Source: Bacteroidia bacterium
GTDB taxonomy: Bacteria; Bacteroidota; Bacteroidia; Bacteroidales; UBA932
Length of the DNA: 35,792 nt
NCBI GenBank assembly: GCA_021153285.1
Contig: JAGKTT010000033.1
Coordinates: 1-35,792, forward strand
Direction of reading: 5' to 3'
Numbering within the stretch: position 1 is the first letter of the stretch; each line of letters opens with the position of its first letter. A program made the position numbers and the translations under genes. Positions 1-8,248 of this stretch are shown here, piece after piece. The notes below the pieces were generated by a model that was not told the DNA's origin, did not search any database, and was given only the letters and a program-made list of their open reading frames with translations.

Positions 1-414
1 TATATCCTTGGCAAAGACCTTATCAGGCAATGTAGCCAGATCATCCAGAGCATAAGGAGGGTCTGCAAAGATAATATCAAACTTCTCACGGCAGATTTCA
101 AGAAACTCGAACACATTATGACGGACAACAGTCAGATTGTCCATCCCGAATTTTGCAGCCTGAGACTTTATGAAATTGGCGTGCAGAGGAAGCATCTCCA
201 CACAATATACCCTGGAAGCACCTCGTGAAGCAAATTCATAGGAAATGGCTCCGGTTCCACCGAAGAGGTCAAGCACCTGAAGCCCTTCCATCTCATATTC
301 ATTGTTCAGCACATTGAAAAGACCCTCTTTGGCAAAATCAGTAGTAGGCCTTGCCTTATATCCCTGAGGTGGCAATATAGTCTTGCCCTTGAGTCTTCCT
401 CCGATTATTCTCAT
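1..414 (-). CDS. rsmD: 16S rRNA (guanine-N2)-methyltransferase RsmD, 3' end missing
   Basis: Reading the complement from the ATG at 414 gives an open frame of 138 codons that runs off the left edge, so the C-terminus is absent. It begins MRIIGGRLKGKTI and carries the SAM-binding loop LDLFGGTGAISYE (about residues 49-61) and the catalytic DPPY motif near residue 122, the signature of N2-guanine/N6-adenine methyltransferases. RsmD methylates G966 of 16S rRNA in the small ribosomal subunit. It lies 12 bases after the DUF3822-type gene on the same strand and is probably cotranscribed with it; adjacency of DUF3822 and rsmD is usual in Bacteroidales. Family assignment is confident. Confidence 0.93.
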   Translation of the reverse strand, partial: MRIIGGRLKGKTILPPQGYKARPTTDFAKEGLFNVLNNEYEMEGLQVLDLFGGTGAISYEFASRGASRVYCVEMLPLHANFIKSQAAKFGMDNLTVVRHNVFEFLEICREKFDIIFADPPYALDDLATLPDKVFAKDI

Positions 415-426
415 TGCTATACCTTA

Positions 427-1593
427 TTATAATGATTCCACACTCTTGAAATAGCGGTAGAGCGACATTTCCTGTTCCTCAGTAAGGGGCGTACGGAAAC
501 ATATGGTCGTCACCTCAGGATTCAGCTGAAGTTTCTTCAAAGCAAGGAATATGAAATACTCAGCCGAAGTAAAGTCCGGTGCCTGGTAGGAATTGCATAG
601 AAGCAGGCTCTTGCCCTGGGCTATCACAAGATACAGATAACCATCCATATATGAAGCAAGTATCTTATTATACTCATCCAATGAATGGATCTGTCTGAGC
701 ATAAAATAAAGCTCCGGTAACGGGCGGGCCTTGCTGCCATCTGTACGCAATGTCGTCTCAGACACGACCTTTGAAAGCGTCTCACCTATAGAATTGGAAT
801 AGATCATAACAGCCCCGAACTCAGGGACGTCCACAGAATCCACCAGATCAGACTCCGAAAGATAAGCCACATCAGCCAATGTTGCTCTTGCCACTGACGG
901 GTTATGAAACTGAGCCGGAAGCAAAGTGCATTTAGGGGTAAAGACTGATATCTCCACGTCGGAATACCTTTTCTGCAGTTCAGAAGTAGTAAAAACACGT
1001 TCTACGCTCATCCATCCGGAAGAACGCATAGCATTATCGGCCTGTATTTTAAAAGAATATCCACTCAAGCCGACTTGAATGGATATCCTGTCTTTCATAT
1101 TTTGCATAAGGTGATTACTCCCAGTTACGTCAACGATAAAGTTTGGACGGTCGTTGAAGAGAGTATCCTTTACAGGGATCTGGCTCTTTACCTCGAACAC
1201 AAGATTCTGCTCACCGGCAAGGTAGAGCTCATAAAGCTTCTCGTTAAGCTGAGCTGGCTTGAGACCGCGGAACTTCTTCTTGATCTGATCTGTGTGGGCC
1301 ATTGCAAGAGAGTCATCCTTCGAACCTACCTGAAGAGTAAGGTCCATCTTACCCTCATTGTAGAACTGGATAAGCGAGTCGATTGTAGACGCATAACGTG
1401 CATTCACATTCTTGAAAGCCACCTGAAGGTCACGGATATCCTTAAGACGCTGAACAGCGATTTCAGTACGATAATCCTTGTGCTTGTTGAACTTTACAGG
1501 CTCCATAATGCTCTGTACGAGAAGATAAGTCAATCCCACGATAGCCGCTGGGAGAAGCAAATAGGTAAATACCTTTTTAATAATTGAACCCAT
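427..1593 (-). CDS. Apparent fusion: membrane-anchored protein of unknown function joined to DUF3822 domain
   Basis: The frame extends up to 1644, but the ATG at 1593 (MGSIIKKVFTYLLLP) is preferred: it starts directly before a transmembrane segment and lies about 40 bases after a good promoter element. The product is 388 residues. Residues 1-155 have one N-terminal membrane helix followed by a coiled-coil-like region and the motif IPVKDTLFNDRPNF, recalling a Bacteroidales family of unknown function. From about residue 170 (ISIQVGLSGYSF) to the end it resembles DUF3822, an actin-fold-like Bacteroidota family found beside rsmD. I recall these as separate proteins in relatives, and the expected C-terminal part of the first seems absent. 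A real gene fusion by deletion or a collapsed assembly are both possible. Function unknown. Confidence 0.7.
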   Translation of the reverse strand: MGSIIKKVFTYLLLPAAIVGLTYLLVQSIMEPVKFNKHKDYRTEIAVQRLKDIRDLQVAFKNVNARYASTIDSLIQFYNEGKMDLTLQVGSKDDSLAMAHTDQIKKKFRGLKPAQLNEKLYELYLAGEQNLVFEVKSQIPVKDTLFNDRPNFIVDVTGSNHLMQNMKDRISIQVGLSGYSFKIQADNAMRSSGWMSVERVFTTSELQKRYSDVEISVFTPKCTLLPAQFHNPSVARATLADVAYLSESDLVDSVDVPEFGAVMIYSNSIGETLSKVVSETTLRTDGSKARPLPELYFMLRQIHSLDEYNKILASYMDGYLYLVIAQGKSLLLCNSYQAPDFTSAEYFIFLALKKLQLNPEVTTICFRTPLTEEQEMSLYRYFKSVESL

Positions 1594-1632
1594 TATTTTT
1601 AGTGTTTTTATTTTTCTTTCCAAAACAACGGA

Positions 1633-1663
1633 CAAAGTTAGCAAAATGATTTATGAAATGCAA
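1633..1663 (-). promoter_or_regulatory. Bacteroidota-type promoter for the DUF3822 fusion gene and rsmD
   Basis: On the minus strand TAACTTTG (1640-1633) matches the -7 consensus TAnnTTTG exactly, with TTG at 1663-1661 as a -33 element and a 20-base spacer. Transcription would start near 1626, about 33 bases before the ATG at 1593. It lies back to back with the plus-strand element at 1673. Confidence 0.6.
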
Positions 1664-1672
1664 TATAATTTG

Positions 1673-1680
1673 TAATTTTG
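1673..1680 (+). promoter_or_regulatory. -7 element upstream of the DHH phosphoesterase gene
   Basis: TAATTTTG fits TAnnTTTG and sits 24 bases before the chosen ATG at 1705. No convincing -33 element is visible. Its position inside the longest possible reading frame supports the later start codon for that gene. Confidence 0.5.
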
Positions 1681-1704
1681 CGACTGAAAAACTCATATAG
1701 AACA

Positions 1705-2769
1705 ATGCAAGACGTAAATAGCGGAAACATACAGAGACTTGAGGCAATGATAACGGAAGCAAGGAAGATATCCATTGTAACGCATCAGAAACCGGACGGC
1801 GACGCAATGGGCAGCAGCATAGCCCTTTATCATTTCCTCAGAATGTACGGAAAGGACAGCGTCCGCATCATACTCAACGACAGATTCCCGAGCTATCTCG
1901 ACTTCCTGACATCAGACATATCAGAAACAGATCTGATATTCTTCCAGGAAATGCCGGATACGGCCGAAATACTCATAAGAGACAGTGATCTTATATTTTG
2001 CCTGGACTTCAACGCATTCCACAGGACAGACAGGATAGAGCCTGCACTTTCAGATTCAAAAGCTGAAAAAATACTTATCGACCATCATCTGAATCCTGAC
2101 AGAAATGCTTTCAGCCTAAGCTTTTCTGAAACCGAAATCTCATCAGCGTCAGAACTTCTGTATCAGATACTTATCCGCACTGAAAAGATCGGAATGGACG
2201 CCACGCTGCTGCCTCCGGCATCAGCAGTCGCACTTATGACAGGTATGACCACGGATACGAATAACTTCGCAAACTCCACATATCCGTCCACGTTCCTGAT
2301 GGCTTCAGACCTCTTGGCTGCAGGAGTAGACCGCAACGCGATCCTGTCCCATCTGTACAACCAATACGGTGAGAACAGACTCAGGCTGATGGGTCATATG
2401 ATGAAGGATCTTCTCACCATCACGGAAGACGGCGTGGCATACATCGTGCTGGACAGATCCACACAGAAAGCATATAAGATAGCTGAAGGTGATACGGAAG
2501 GCTTCGTCAATATGCCGCTTTCAATTGCAGATGTAAGAATGAGCATATTGGCAAAGGAAGACGACGAGAAGATCAGGATATCGATAAGGTCCAGGATAGG
2601 AACGTCGGCAAACGGATGCGCAAGAGCATATTTCAATGGCGGAGGCCACGAAAACGCCGCAGGCGGAAGACTCTGCATTCCGGAAGATGTACCAGGCGTG
2701 GAAGCTGTTGCAGAATACATTGAAAGACAAACACATATTTATCTCAATCAGGAAAATGAAAACAATTAG
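1705..2769 (+). CDS. nrnA: DHH-family phosphoesterase, NrnA-like (nano-RNase / pAp phosphatase)
   Basis: The product has 354 residues when started at ATG 1705 (MQDVNSGNIQRLE); upstream codons overlap the promoter element. The DHH catalytic motifs are clear: THQKPDGDAMGSS near residue 30 and IDHHLNP near residue 130, which bind manganese. The C-terminal DHHA1 motif GGGHENAAGG (about residues 312-321) is also present. NrnA-type enzymes are cytoplasmic and degrade very short RNA (2-5 nt) and dephosphorylate 3'-phosphoadenosine 5'-phosphate. The stop overlaps the start of the next gene, so the FKBP lipoprotein gene is probably translationally coupled. The family is sure; exact substrate preference is inferred. 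Confidence 0.88.
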   Translation: MQDVNSGNIQRLEAMITEARKISIVTHQKPDGDAMGSSIALYHFLRMYGKDSVRIILNDRFPSYLDFLTSDISETDLIFFQEMPDTAEILIRDSDLIFCLDFNAFHRTDRIEPALSDSKAEKILIDHHLNPDRNAFSLSFSETEISSASELLYQILIRTEKIGMDATLLPPASAVALMTGMTTDTNNFANSTYPSTFLMASDLLAAGVDRNAILSHLYNQYGENRLRLMGHMMKDLLTITEDGVAYIVLDRSTQKAYKIAEGDTEGFVNMPLSIADVRMSILAKEDDEKIRISIRSRIGTSANGCARAYFNGGGHENAAGGRLCIPEDVPGVEAVAEYIERQTHIYLNQENENN

Positions 2770-3295
2770 GACGCTCATAGCATTGACTCTTTTCGCAGCC
2801 ATTGCCTGCTCCTGCGTAAAGGAGAAGCTGGAGATGACATACAACAAGCAGGAAGACAGCATTGACAAATATATATCCAACAATCTGAAGGACGAAAGGA
2901 CCGTAACCTATAACGGAGGAGCATCCCGCCTGACCCTGGTTCAAGGAGAAGGGGAAGAGCTGAAGGCGGGAGGCGCAGTCAGTTTCTACTATGCCGGATA
3001 TATATTCAATGGCAACATCAACTCAGCCAATATGTTTGCCACAAATCACGAGGAGACTGCCACAGCGGCAAAATGGCAATTGACAGACCCGGACTATGCA
3101 TTGATGGAAATCAATCTCGAAGACGACAAGCTTCTGCAAGGTGTAAGAGATGGTCTGGTGGGAGTGAAGGCAGGTGAGGAATGCGAAATCCTTTTCTGTG
3201 GTAAATATGGCTTCGGAAACAGCACGTTTGGTATGATTCCTGCTAATTCCGCCCTGGCTTTCAAGATATGGGTTGTGAGTGTTTCAAACGATTAG
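2756..3295 (+). CDS. FKBP-type peptidyl-prolyl isomerase lipoprotein, single domain
   Basis: The start at 2756 gives MKTIRTLIALTLFAAIACSC, a lipoprotein signal peptide with cysteines at about residues 19 and 21; the longer frame only runs into the previous gene. The 179-residue product ends in an FKBP-like fold: KAGGAVSFYYAGYIF, then LLQGVRDGLVGVKAGEECEI and a final NSALAFKIWVVSV strand. It would assist proline isomerisation in the periplasm or at a membrane surface; related lipoproteins (GldI-like) occur in gliding Bacteroidota, but gliding is not implied here. It overlaps the DHH gene by 14 bases and precedes a second FKBP lipoprotein. Several active-site aromatics of classical FKBPs are not evident, so it may act as a chaperone only. 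Confidence 0.8.
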   Translation: MKTIRTLIALTLFAAIACSCVKEKLEMTYNKQEDSIDKYISNNLKDERTVTYNGGASRLTLVQGEGEELKAGGAVSFYYAGYIFNGNINSANMFATNHEETATAAKWQLTDPDYALMEINLEDDKLLQGVRDGLVGVKAGEECEILFCGKYGFGNSTFGMIPANSALAFKIWVVSVSND

Positions 3296-3316
3296 CCGTA
3301 TTATTACTTTTTTTAC

Positions 3317-3324
3317 TATCTTTG
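3317..3324 (+). promoter_or_regulatory. -7 element upstream of the tandem FKBP gene
   Basis: TATCTTTG is an exact TAnnTTTG match lying 26 bases before the ATG at 3351, in the gap between the two FKBP genes. A -33 box is not clear. It suggests the second FKBP gene and the MATE gene can be transcribed independently of the DHH gene. Confidence 0.5.
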
Positions 3325-3350
3325 TCGGTTCAAATCATTTAAGAAGATCA

Positions 3351-4373
3351 ATGAAGAAGATTTTTAAGACAGCGGCCTACCTTGCCATAGCACTTTCTGC
3401 AATCTGCTGTGCAAAAGCAGTGAAGGTGGGTCCGAACGAAGCAGAAGAGAGATATTTCAACGCCTGGATCAGTCAGAATCATCCGGGAATCAAGCCGACA
3501 GGACTCGGCATCTATATCCTCGAGGAAGAAGAAGGAAAGGGAGCACCGGTCAAGAAGGATGGATATATTTATGCCGACTACACAGTCACAGACCTCGAAG
3601 GCAATATCAGTTCTTACACCGGCAAGGAAACAGCAAAGCAGCTCGGAACATACGATACTACCAAATTCTATGGCCCTAAAGTCCTGACAACATTTGACAA
3701 TACCCTACCGGCAGGTCTTGCACAGGCTGTCATAGGAATGAAGGAGGGCGGAAGAAAGAAGATCATAATTCCTAGCTGGCTGATGGCTTACTCAAGCTAT
3801 GAGACAGAAAAAGAGTATCTCGAGAACTCATCGAACAGTTCAAGCTCCATTTACGACATAACCATCAGACATTTCACCGACAGCATCCATAAATTCGAGA
3901 TTGGAGAAATCGAAGAGTACATAAGCAGGAATCAGCAGATATTCGACAGCCGGATGGTGAATGACACACTCGGTTTCTACTATCAGCCGCTGTCGCAGGA
4001 GGTCAGTACAGAGAAGTTCTCTAAAGATACCACCATCTACATCAATTACACAGGACGCCTTCTCAACGGACTTGTATTCGATACAACTATTGAAAAGGTC
4101 GCAAAAGACAACGGTCTTTACTCTGCCAGCAAAACATATGAGCCTACAAGCATCAAGTGGGGCGAAAAATCTTCAGACCTCACTATGGGCACATCCGGCT
4201 CAAGTGTAATTCCAGGATTTGCCTTGACACTGTGGCATATGCATCCTATGGAAAAGGGTATCGGAGTATTCTATTCTCCACTTGGCTATTCATATAACGG
4301 CAGCGGAGAAAGCATTCCGGGATATGCTCCTCTCGTATTTGAAATCGAGATCGTAGAAAAACCAACTAAATAA
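3351..4373 (+). CDS. Tandem-domain FKBP-type peptidyl-prolyl isomerase lipoprotein
   Basis: The chosen start is ATG 3351 (MKKIFKTAAYLAIALSAICC), which gives a lipoprotein signal peptide and follows a promoter element; 340 residues. Two FKBP-like modules are visible. The first covers about residues 35-175, with ADYTVTDLEG and AQAVIGMKEGGRKKIIIPSW. The second covers about residues 180-340, with INYTGRLLNGLVFDTT, VIPGFALTLWHM, FYSPLGYSYNG and IPGYAPLVFEIEIVE. The second is the more canonical. A serine/asparagine-rich stretch (ENSSNSSSS) lies in the first module. It likely acts in the periplasm or is lipid-anchored. The MATE gene begins 1 base after its stop codon. Confidence 0.82.
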   Translation: MKKIFKTAAYLAIALSAICCAKAVKVGPNEAEERYFNAWISQNHPGIKPTGLGIYILEEEEGKGAPVKKDGYIYADYTVTDLEGNISSYTGKETAKQLGTYDTTKFYGPKVLTTFDNTLPAGLAQAVIGMKEGGRKKIIIPSWLMAYSSYETEKEYLENSSNSSSSIYDITIRHFTDSIHKFEIGEIEEYISRNQQIFDSRMVNDTLGFYYQPLSQEVSTEKFSKDTTIYINYTGRLLNGLVFDTTIEKVAKDNGLYSASKTYEPTSIKWGEKSSDLTMGTSGSSVIPGFALTLWHMHPMEKGIGVFYSPLGYSYNGSGESIPGYAPLVFEIEIVEKPTK

Positions 4374-4374
4374 A

Positions 4375-5763
4375 ATGGCAGATAAGGCGTCAATACCTCT
4401 TGAACTCGGTACAGAAAAGATCGGCAGACTTCTGAAGCAATATGCTTTGCCGGCCATCATAGCGCAGACAGCATCTTCGCTGTATAATATGGTGGACAGC
4501 ATCTTTATCGGTCAAGGCGTAGGTCCGCTTGCAATTTCCGGACTGGCGGTAACTTTCCCCCTTATGAACCTGTCCGTAGCATTCGGTACTCTGGTGGGTG
4601 CCGGAGCTGCTACAATGCTTTCGGTACTTCTGGGACAGAAGAATTACAAGGCAGCCAACAAGGTTCTAGGAAATGTAGTCACTCTGAACATCATAATCGG
4701 TCTCTTGTTTATGGGTCTGACACTGATGTTCATCGATCCTATATTATATTTCTTCGGGGCAAGTGAAAACACGCTTCCATACGCTAAGGAATATATCACT
4801 ATCATTCTGATCGGCAATGTCATCACACACCTGTACTTCGGTCTGAATGCCGCGATGCGTTCATCCGGCAACCCGAAAAAGGCAATGATGCTGACAATAT
4901 TCACAGTAGCCTTCAATACCATCCTTGACCCGATATTCATTTTTGTATTCGATCTGGGAATAGCAGGAGCGGCTTGGGCTACAGTAGCAGCGCAGGTTGT
5001 AGCTACAGTAGTGGTTCTCAAACACTTCAGCGACAGAAGCCGTGCATTCCATTTCGAAAAGGGATTGTTCAAGCTCGATATGCGCGTAGCAAAGGACTCA
5101 CTGGCCATAGGACTTGGACCATTCCTGATGAATGCAGCAGCCTGTCTTGTCACCCTCTTCATCAACCAGCAGATGCGTGACTACAGCGGTGATCTGGGCA
5201 TCGGAGCATATGGAATCTGCAACAGACTCATATTTATGTTCATTATGATCTGTATGGGCTTGAACCAGGGTATGCAGCCGATCGCCGGATACAACTACGG
5301 AGCAAAGCAATATTCGAGGGTGAAGGAAGTCTTCTGGATGACCGCCAAGTTCGGCACCGTCGTAACCTTGATATGCTTCGCCGTGGGAATGTTTGTTCCA
5401 CGCATTGCCGCAGGTATCTTCACACACGATGAAGCCCTGCTCGATATGTCTGCAGAAGGATTGAGGATACTTACCATAGGTTTCCCTGTAGTAGGATTCC
5501 AGATGATCGGAACGAACTTCTTCCAAAGTCTGGGAATGGTGAAGAAATCTATCATTCTTTCCCTCTCACGACAGATCCTCTTCCTGCTGCCTATGCTTTA
5601 CGCACTGCCTTTGTGGTACGGAGCTAACGGAGTATGGATGAGCTTTCCTATCTCAGATATATTGTCGGCCCTGCTTACTGCAATAATGCTGAGACGTCTG
5701 TTCCGGAAATTCAACAAGCTTCAGGACGGTGAAGAAGGAACAATCCTCGGAAGTAACATCTAA
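4375..5763 (+). CDS. MATE family multidrug efflux transporter
   Basis: The 462-residue protein has about twelve hydrophobic segments in two halves, each opening with the MATE pattern: PAIIAQTASSLYNMVDSIFIG near residue 25, and the second-half hallmark GLNQGMQPIAGYNYGAKQY near residue 295. MATE proteins exchange sodium or protons for cationic drugs or metabolites across the inner membrane. Length is normal for the family (440-480). The ATG at 4375 follows the preceding stop by one base, and the kinase-like gene begins 11 bases after its own stop, so it is within an operon. The substrate cannot be inferred. Confidence 0.93.
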   Translation: MADKASIPLELGTEKIGRLLKQYALPAIIAQTASSLYNMVDSIFIGQGVGPLAISGLAVTFPLMNLSVAFGTLVGAGAATMLSVLLGQKNYKAANKVLGNVVTLNIIIGLLFMGLTLMFIDPILYFFGASENTLPYAKEYITIILIGNVITHLYFGLNAAMRSSGNPKKAMMLTIFTVAFNTILDPIFIFVFDLGIAGAAWATVAAQVVATVVVLKHFSDRSRAFHFEKGLFKLDMRVAKDSLAIGLGPFLMNAAACLVTLFINQQMRDYSGDLGIGAYGICNRLIFMFIMICMGLNQGMQPIAGYNYGAKQYSRVKEVFWMTAKFGTVVTLICFAVGMFVPRIAAGIFTHDEALLDMSAEGLRILTIGFPVVGFQMIGTNFFQSLGMVKKSIILSLSRQILFLLPMLYALPLWYGANGVWMSFPISDILSALLTAIMLRRLFRKFNKLQDGEEGTILGSNI

Positions 5764-5774
5764 CAAGCACAGAT

Positions 5775-6383
5775 ATGAACAAGAAGATAATAATCAATAT
5801 CGGAAGACAGTTCGGAGGAGGCGGAGTAGCCGTCGCACTGGAACTCGGAAGAAAACTTGGTATACCTGTGTACGATAAGGAGCTGATAAAGAAAGCTGCA
5901 CAGGACAGCGGATTCAGTGCTGAATTCTTTGAAGAAAGCGACGAAAAGAAAAGATTCTTATCCCTTTCTGCCATATTCTCGAACCGTTTCAGCGAGACTG
6001 AAAACTATATGAGTGACAGAGGCATATTCAAGATGCAGAGCCAGACAATAATGAAAATTGCAGAACAAGGCTCAGCCATCATAGTAGGAAGATGCTCGGA
6101 TTATATCCTCAGAGATATGGAATGCACACTGGATGTATTTCTGACTTCCCCTCTGGAGGTAAGAGCCGCAAGAATAGCTGAAAGGACCGGTATGTCCATC
6201 GAAGAGGCAAGTTCACTTGCTGAAGAAAAGGACAGAAAAAGGGCAGAATATTACAATTATTACACTTTCACCGACTGGGGTATAGCTTCGACCTATGACC
6301 TCTGTCTGGATTCCAGCATACTGGGCATCGAGGGAACGGCTGATTTCATAATCGAATTCGCCCGCAAGGCTGGAAAAATCTGA
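5775..6383 (+). CDS. Cytidylate kinase-like family protein
   Basis: The 202-residue protein starts MNKKIIINIGRQFGGGGVAV, followed by LGRKLGIPVYDKELIKKAA, the pattern of the cytidylate-kinase-like family (Cytidylate_kin2). The glycine-rich loop lacks the usual lysine of a Walker A motif, as in many members. A conserved VGRCSDYIL segment lies near residue 103 and EEKDRKRAEYYNYYT near residue 149. Bacteroidales usually also encode a true CMP kinase elsewhere, so this paralogue's substrate is uncertain; nucleoside monophosphate phosphorylation is the default prediction. It sits between the MATE exporter and a serine hydrolase, with gaps of about 11 bases. Confidence 0.8.
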   Translation: MNKKIIINIGRQFGGGGVAVALELGRKLGIPVYDKELIKKAAQDSGFSAEFFEESDEKKRFLSLSAIFSNRFSETENYMSDRGIFKMQSQTIMKIAEQGSAIIVGRCSDYILRDMECTLDVFLTSPLEVRAARIAERTGMSIEEASSLAEEKDRKRAEYYNYYTFTDWGIASTYDLCLDSSILGIEGTADFIIEFARKAGKI

Positions 6384-6394
6384 TACTGAACTGA

Positions 6395-7696
6395 ATGAAG
6401 AAAAAGACAATTGCAATCATATTGACCGCAATCACGGCTGCCGCAATAGCGACAGCCTTTGTGATTATACATAAGCCTGTGCCAAAGCCTGACTCTCTGG
6501 CATCACTCAAGCCCAGGATACATCTGAATGATTCACTTTCCAATGTACATTCATCGCTGCCGGAGCTGGAGGGTCTTGACAAGAAAGTCAGGAATTATAT
6601 GAGACAATGGCAGATAAAGGGCGCATCACTGGCCGTTATGCGTAACGACTCGCTTCTATATGCCAAAGGATACGGATGGGCAGATGAAGGAGAGAACATA
6701 GAAATGCAGCCATACCATATCCTTAGGATGGCCTCTGTGTCGAAACTCATTACAGCAGTAGGTATTATGGTGCTGCAGGACAGGGATTCACTAAGCATAA
6801 AGGATACGGTATTCGGTCCTTCCGGCATCCTCAACGATTCTCTTTTCAATGCAGTCATCAAGGATAAGAATCACCATAAGATCACAGTGGAACATCTTCT
6901 GAGACACCAGGGAGGCTTCTACCGCGACCCTCTGTTCTCTTCAAACGATGTACGTAACCAGATGCTGCTGGATCAGCCTCCTGTAAAAGAAGACTTCTAT
7001 AAGCTTGTGCTGAGACATAATCTGAGGTTTATGCCAGGAGATTGGCAGAAGTATTCTAATTTCGGATATCTTCTGTTGTCGGAAATCATTGAAAAGGTAT
7101 CAGGCAGGTCTTATGAGGAATTCATCCGAGAAGAAGTCCTTCGTCCGGCAGGCTGCTATGATATGCACATAGGTGGCTCATATTACAGCGACAGATTCGA
7201 TAATGAAGTAAGATACTACACACACGAGGGAGACGGAAAGTTTGTCGAAGAATATAACGGAAGCGGCATAATGGTAGAACGCTGCTATGGCGGTAACAAT
7301 ATACCTCTGCTCTCCGGCGCAGGTGCCTGGTGCGGTTCTCCTGCTGAAATCGCGAGACTGGTGGCCTCGATCGACGGCAGAGAGGAAGTGCAAGACATCA
7401 TTTCTCCCGAGGCTGTAGCACAGATGACTGAATATTTTGACAAAGAGACATATTCGCTTGGCTGGAATGATACTGCTCCGGAAAAAGGATGGAGCAGAAC
7501 CGGAACATTGGCAGGTACAAGCGCACTTGTGAAGTATTTCCCTGATGGAGAATGCTGGATTATGATCACCAATACAAGTACCTGGAGAGGACCGGGACAG
7601 GCCCGCTACACCGATGCCCTCTTCAAGCAGTGCAGAGAACTATATGGTGAAAAGTTCCCGGAAAGGGACCTTTTCGTGATGGATACCGGTCTATAA
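6395..7696 (+). CDS. Serine hydrolase, beta-lactamase class C / esterase family
   Basis: The 433-residue protein has an N-terminal hydrophobic helix (about residues 5-25) that is a signal peptide or membrane anchor. A serine beta-lactamase-like domain follows: S114-V-S-K117 is the catalytic SxxK pair, Y220-S-N222 the YxN motif, and a LRHQGG motif lies near residue 169. A KTG-type third motif is not obvious; the region SRTGTLAGTSAL may serve. Family members cleave D-Ala peptides of peptidoglycan or small esters; beta-lactam resistance is not implied. It is exported. Its 3' end overlaps that of the convergent AraC-type gene by 6 bases. Confidence 0.87.
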   Translation: MKKKTIAIILTAITAAAIATAFVIIHKPVPKPDSLASLKPRIHLNDSLSNVHSSLPELEGLDKKVRNYMRQWQIKGASLAVMRNDSLLYAKGYGWADEGENIEMQPYHILRMASVSKLITAVGIMVLQDRDSLSIKDTVFGPSGILNDSLFNAVIKDKNHHKITVEHLLRHQGGFYRDPLFSSNDVRNQMLLDQPPVKEDFYKLVLRHNLRFMPGDWQKYSNFGYLLLSEIIEKVSGRSYEEFIREEVLRPAGCYDMHIGGSYYSDRFDNEVRYYTHEGDGKFVEEYNGSGIMVERCYGGNNIPLLSGAGAWCGSPAEIARLVASIDGREEVQDIISPEAVAQMTEYFDKETYSLGWNDTAPEKGWSRTGTLAGTSALVKYFPDGECWIMITNTSTWRGPGQARYTDALFKQCRELYGEKFPERDLFVMDTGL

Positions 7697-8236
7697 ACTC
7701 CCGGACTGCTTCATATATTCCATTGGAGACATTCCGAAATGCTTGCGAAAGGTCCTGCTGAAATAGCCAGGATCAGAATAACCGGACTTACAGGCCGTTT
7801 CTGCTATGGAGAGCTTACCCTCTTTAAGACAGGATGCGGCTTTTTTCATTCTATAATCCTGAATCATCTCCAAAGGAGATTTACCGGTCAGGTTCTTGGT
7901 CCGGTTATATAATGAGGTGCGTCCCATACCCATAAAAAGGGCCAACTGATCTACGGTAGCATCGGGATCCGAGAAATTATTTTCCAGCCATCGGGACATC
8001 TTTGAAAGAAATTCCTCATCATTGCCATTGTCTGAAGAGACAGCATCCTGCAATTGAAGGACAATATCCTGCAAGGCACGGATATCCCTTTCGGCGGCTT
8101 CATTGCGAAGTCTTTCCCTATTAAGATCATTGCGAAGTCTGGAAACAGATGAAAAAAGCCTCAGGATCAAGACTATAAGAAAGAGTCCGAAAACACCTGA
8201 GGCTATAGAAAGCAATATCTGAAACGACAGATCCAT
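7691..8236 (-). CDS. Membrane-anchored AraC-type transcriptional regulator
   Basis: The 181-residue protein has an N-terminal transmembrane helix (about residues 6-27), a charged coiled-coil stretch (about 30-66, many Arg/Glu/Leu), then an AraC-type double helix-turn-helix (about 75-178) with LALFMGMGRTSLYNRTK and the signature GYSDPGYFSRTFRKHFGMSP. It resembles the C-terminal end of a hybrid two-component sensor without its sensor and kinase parts. Its gene begins 12 bases after the buk stop on the same strand, so it may report on or control the acetate/butyrate operon; this is inference from position. No extracytoplasmic sensory domain exists, since only about five residues precede the helix. 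Confidence 0.82.
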   Translation of the reverse strand: MDLSFQILLSIASGVFGLFLIVLILRLFSSVSRLRNDLNRERLRNEAAERDIRALQDIVLQLQDAVSSDNGNDEEFLSKMSRWLENNFSDPDATVDQLALFMGMGRTSLYNRTKNLTGKSPLEMIQDYRMKKAASCLKEGKLSIAETACKSGYSDPGYFSRTFRKHFGMSPMEYMKQSGSL

Positions 8237-8248
8237 CTAAAGATCAGA

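Noticed and set aside
1075..1587. Plus-strand 170-codon frame opposite the DUF3822 fusion gene
   Set aside because: A shadow of the minus-strand gene; no recognisable domain, while the minus frame matches two known families.
6395..7696. Beta-lactamase resistance gene
   Set aside because: SxxK and YxN are shared with esterases and D,D-peptidases, and the third motif is unclear; nothing supports drug resistance specifically.
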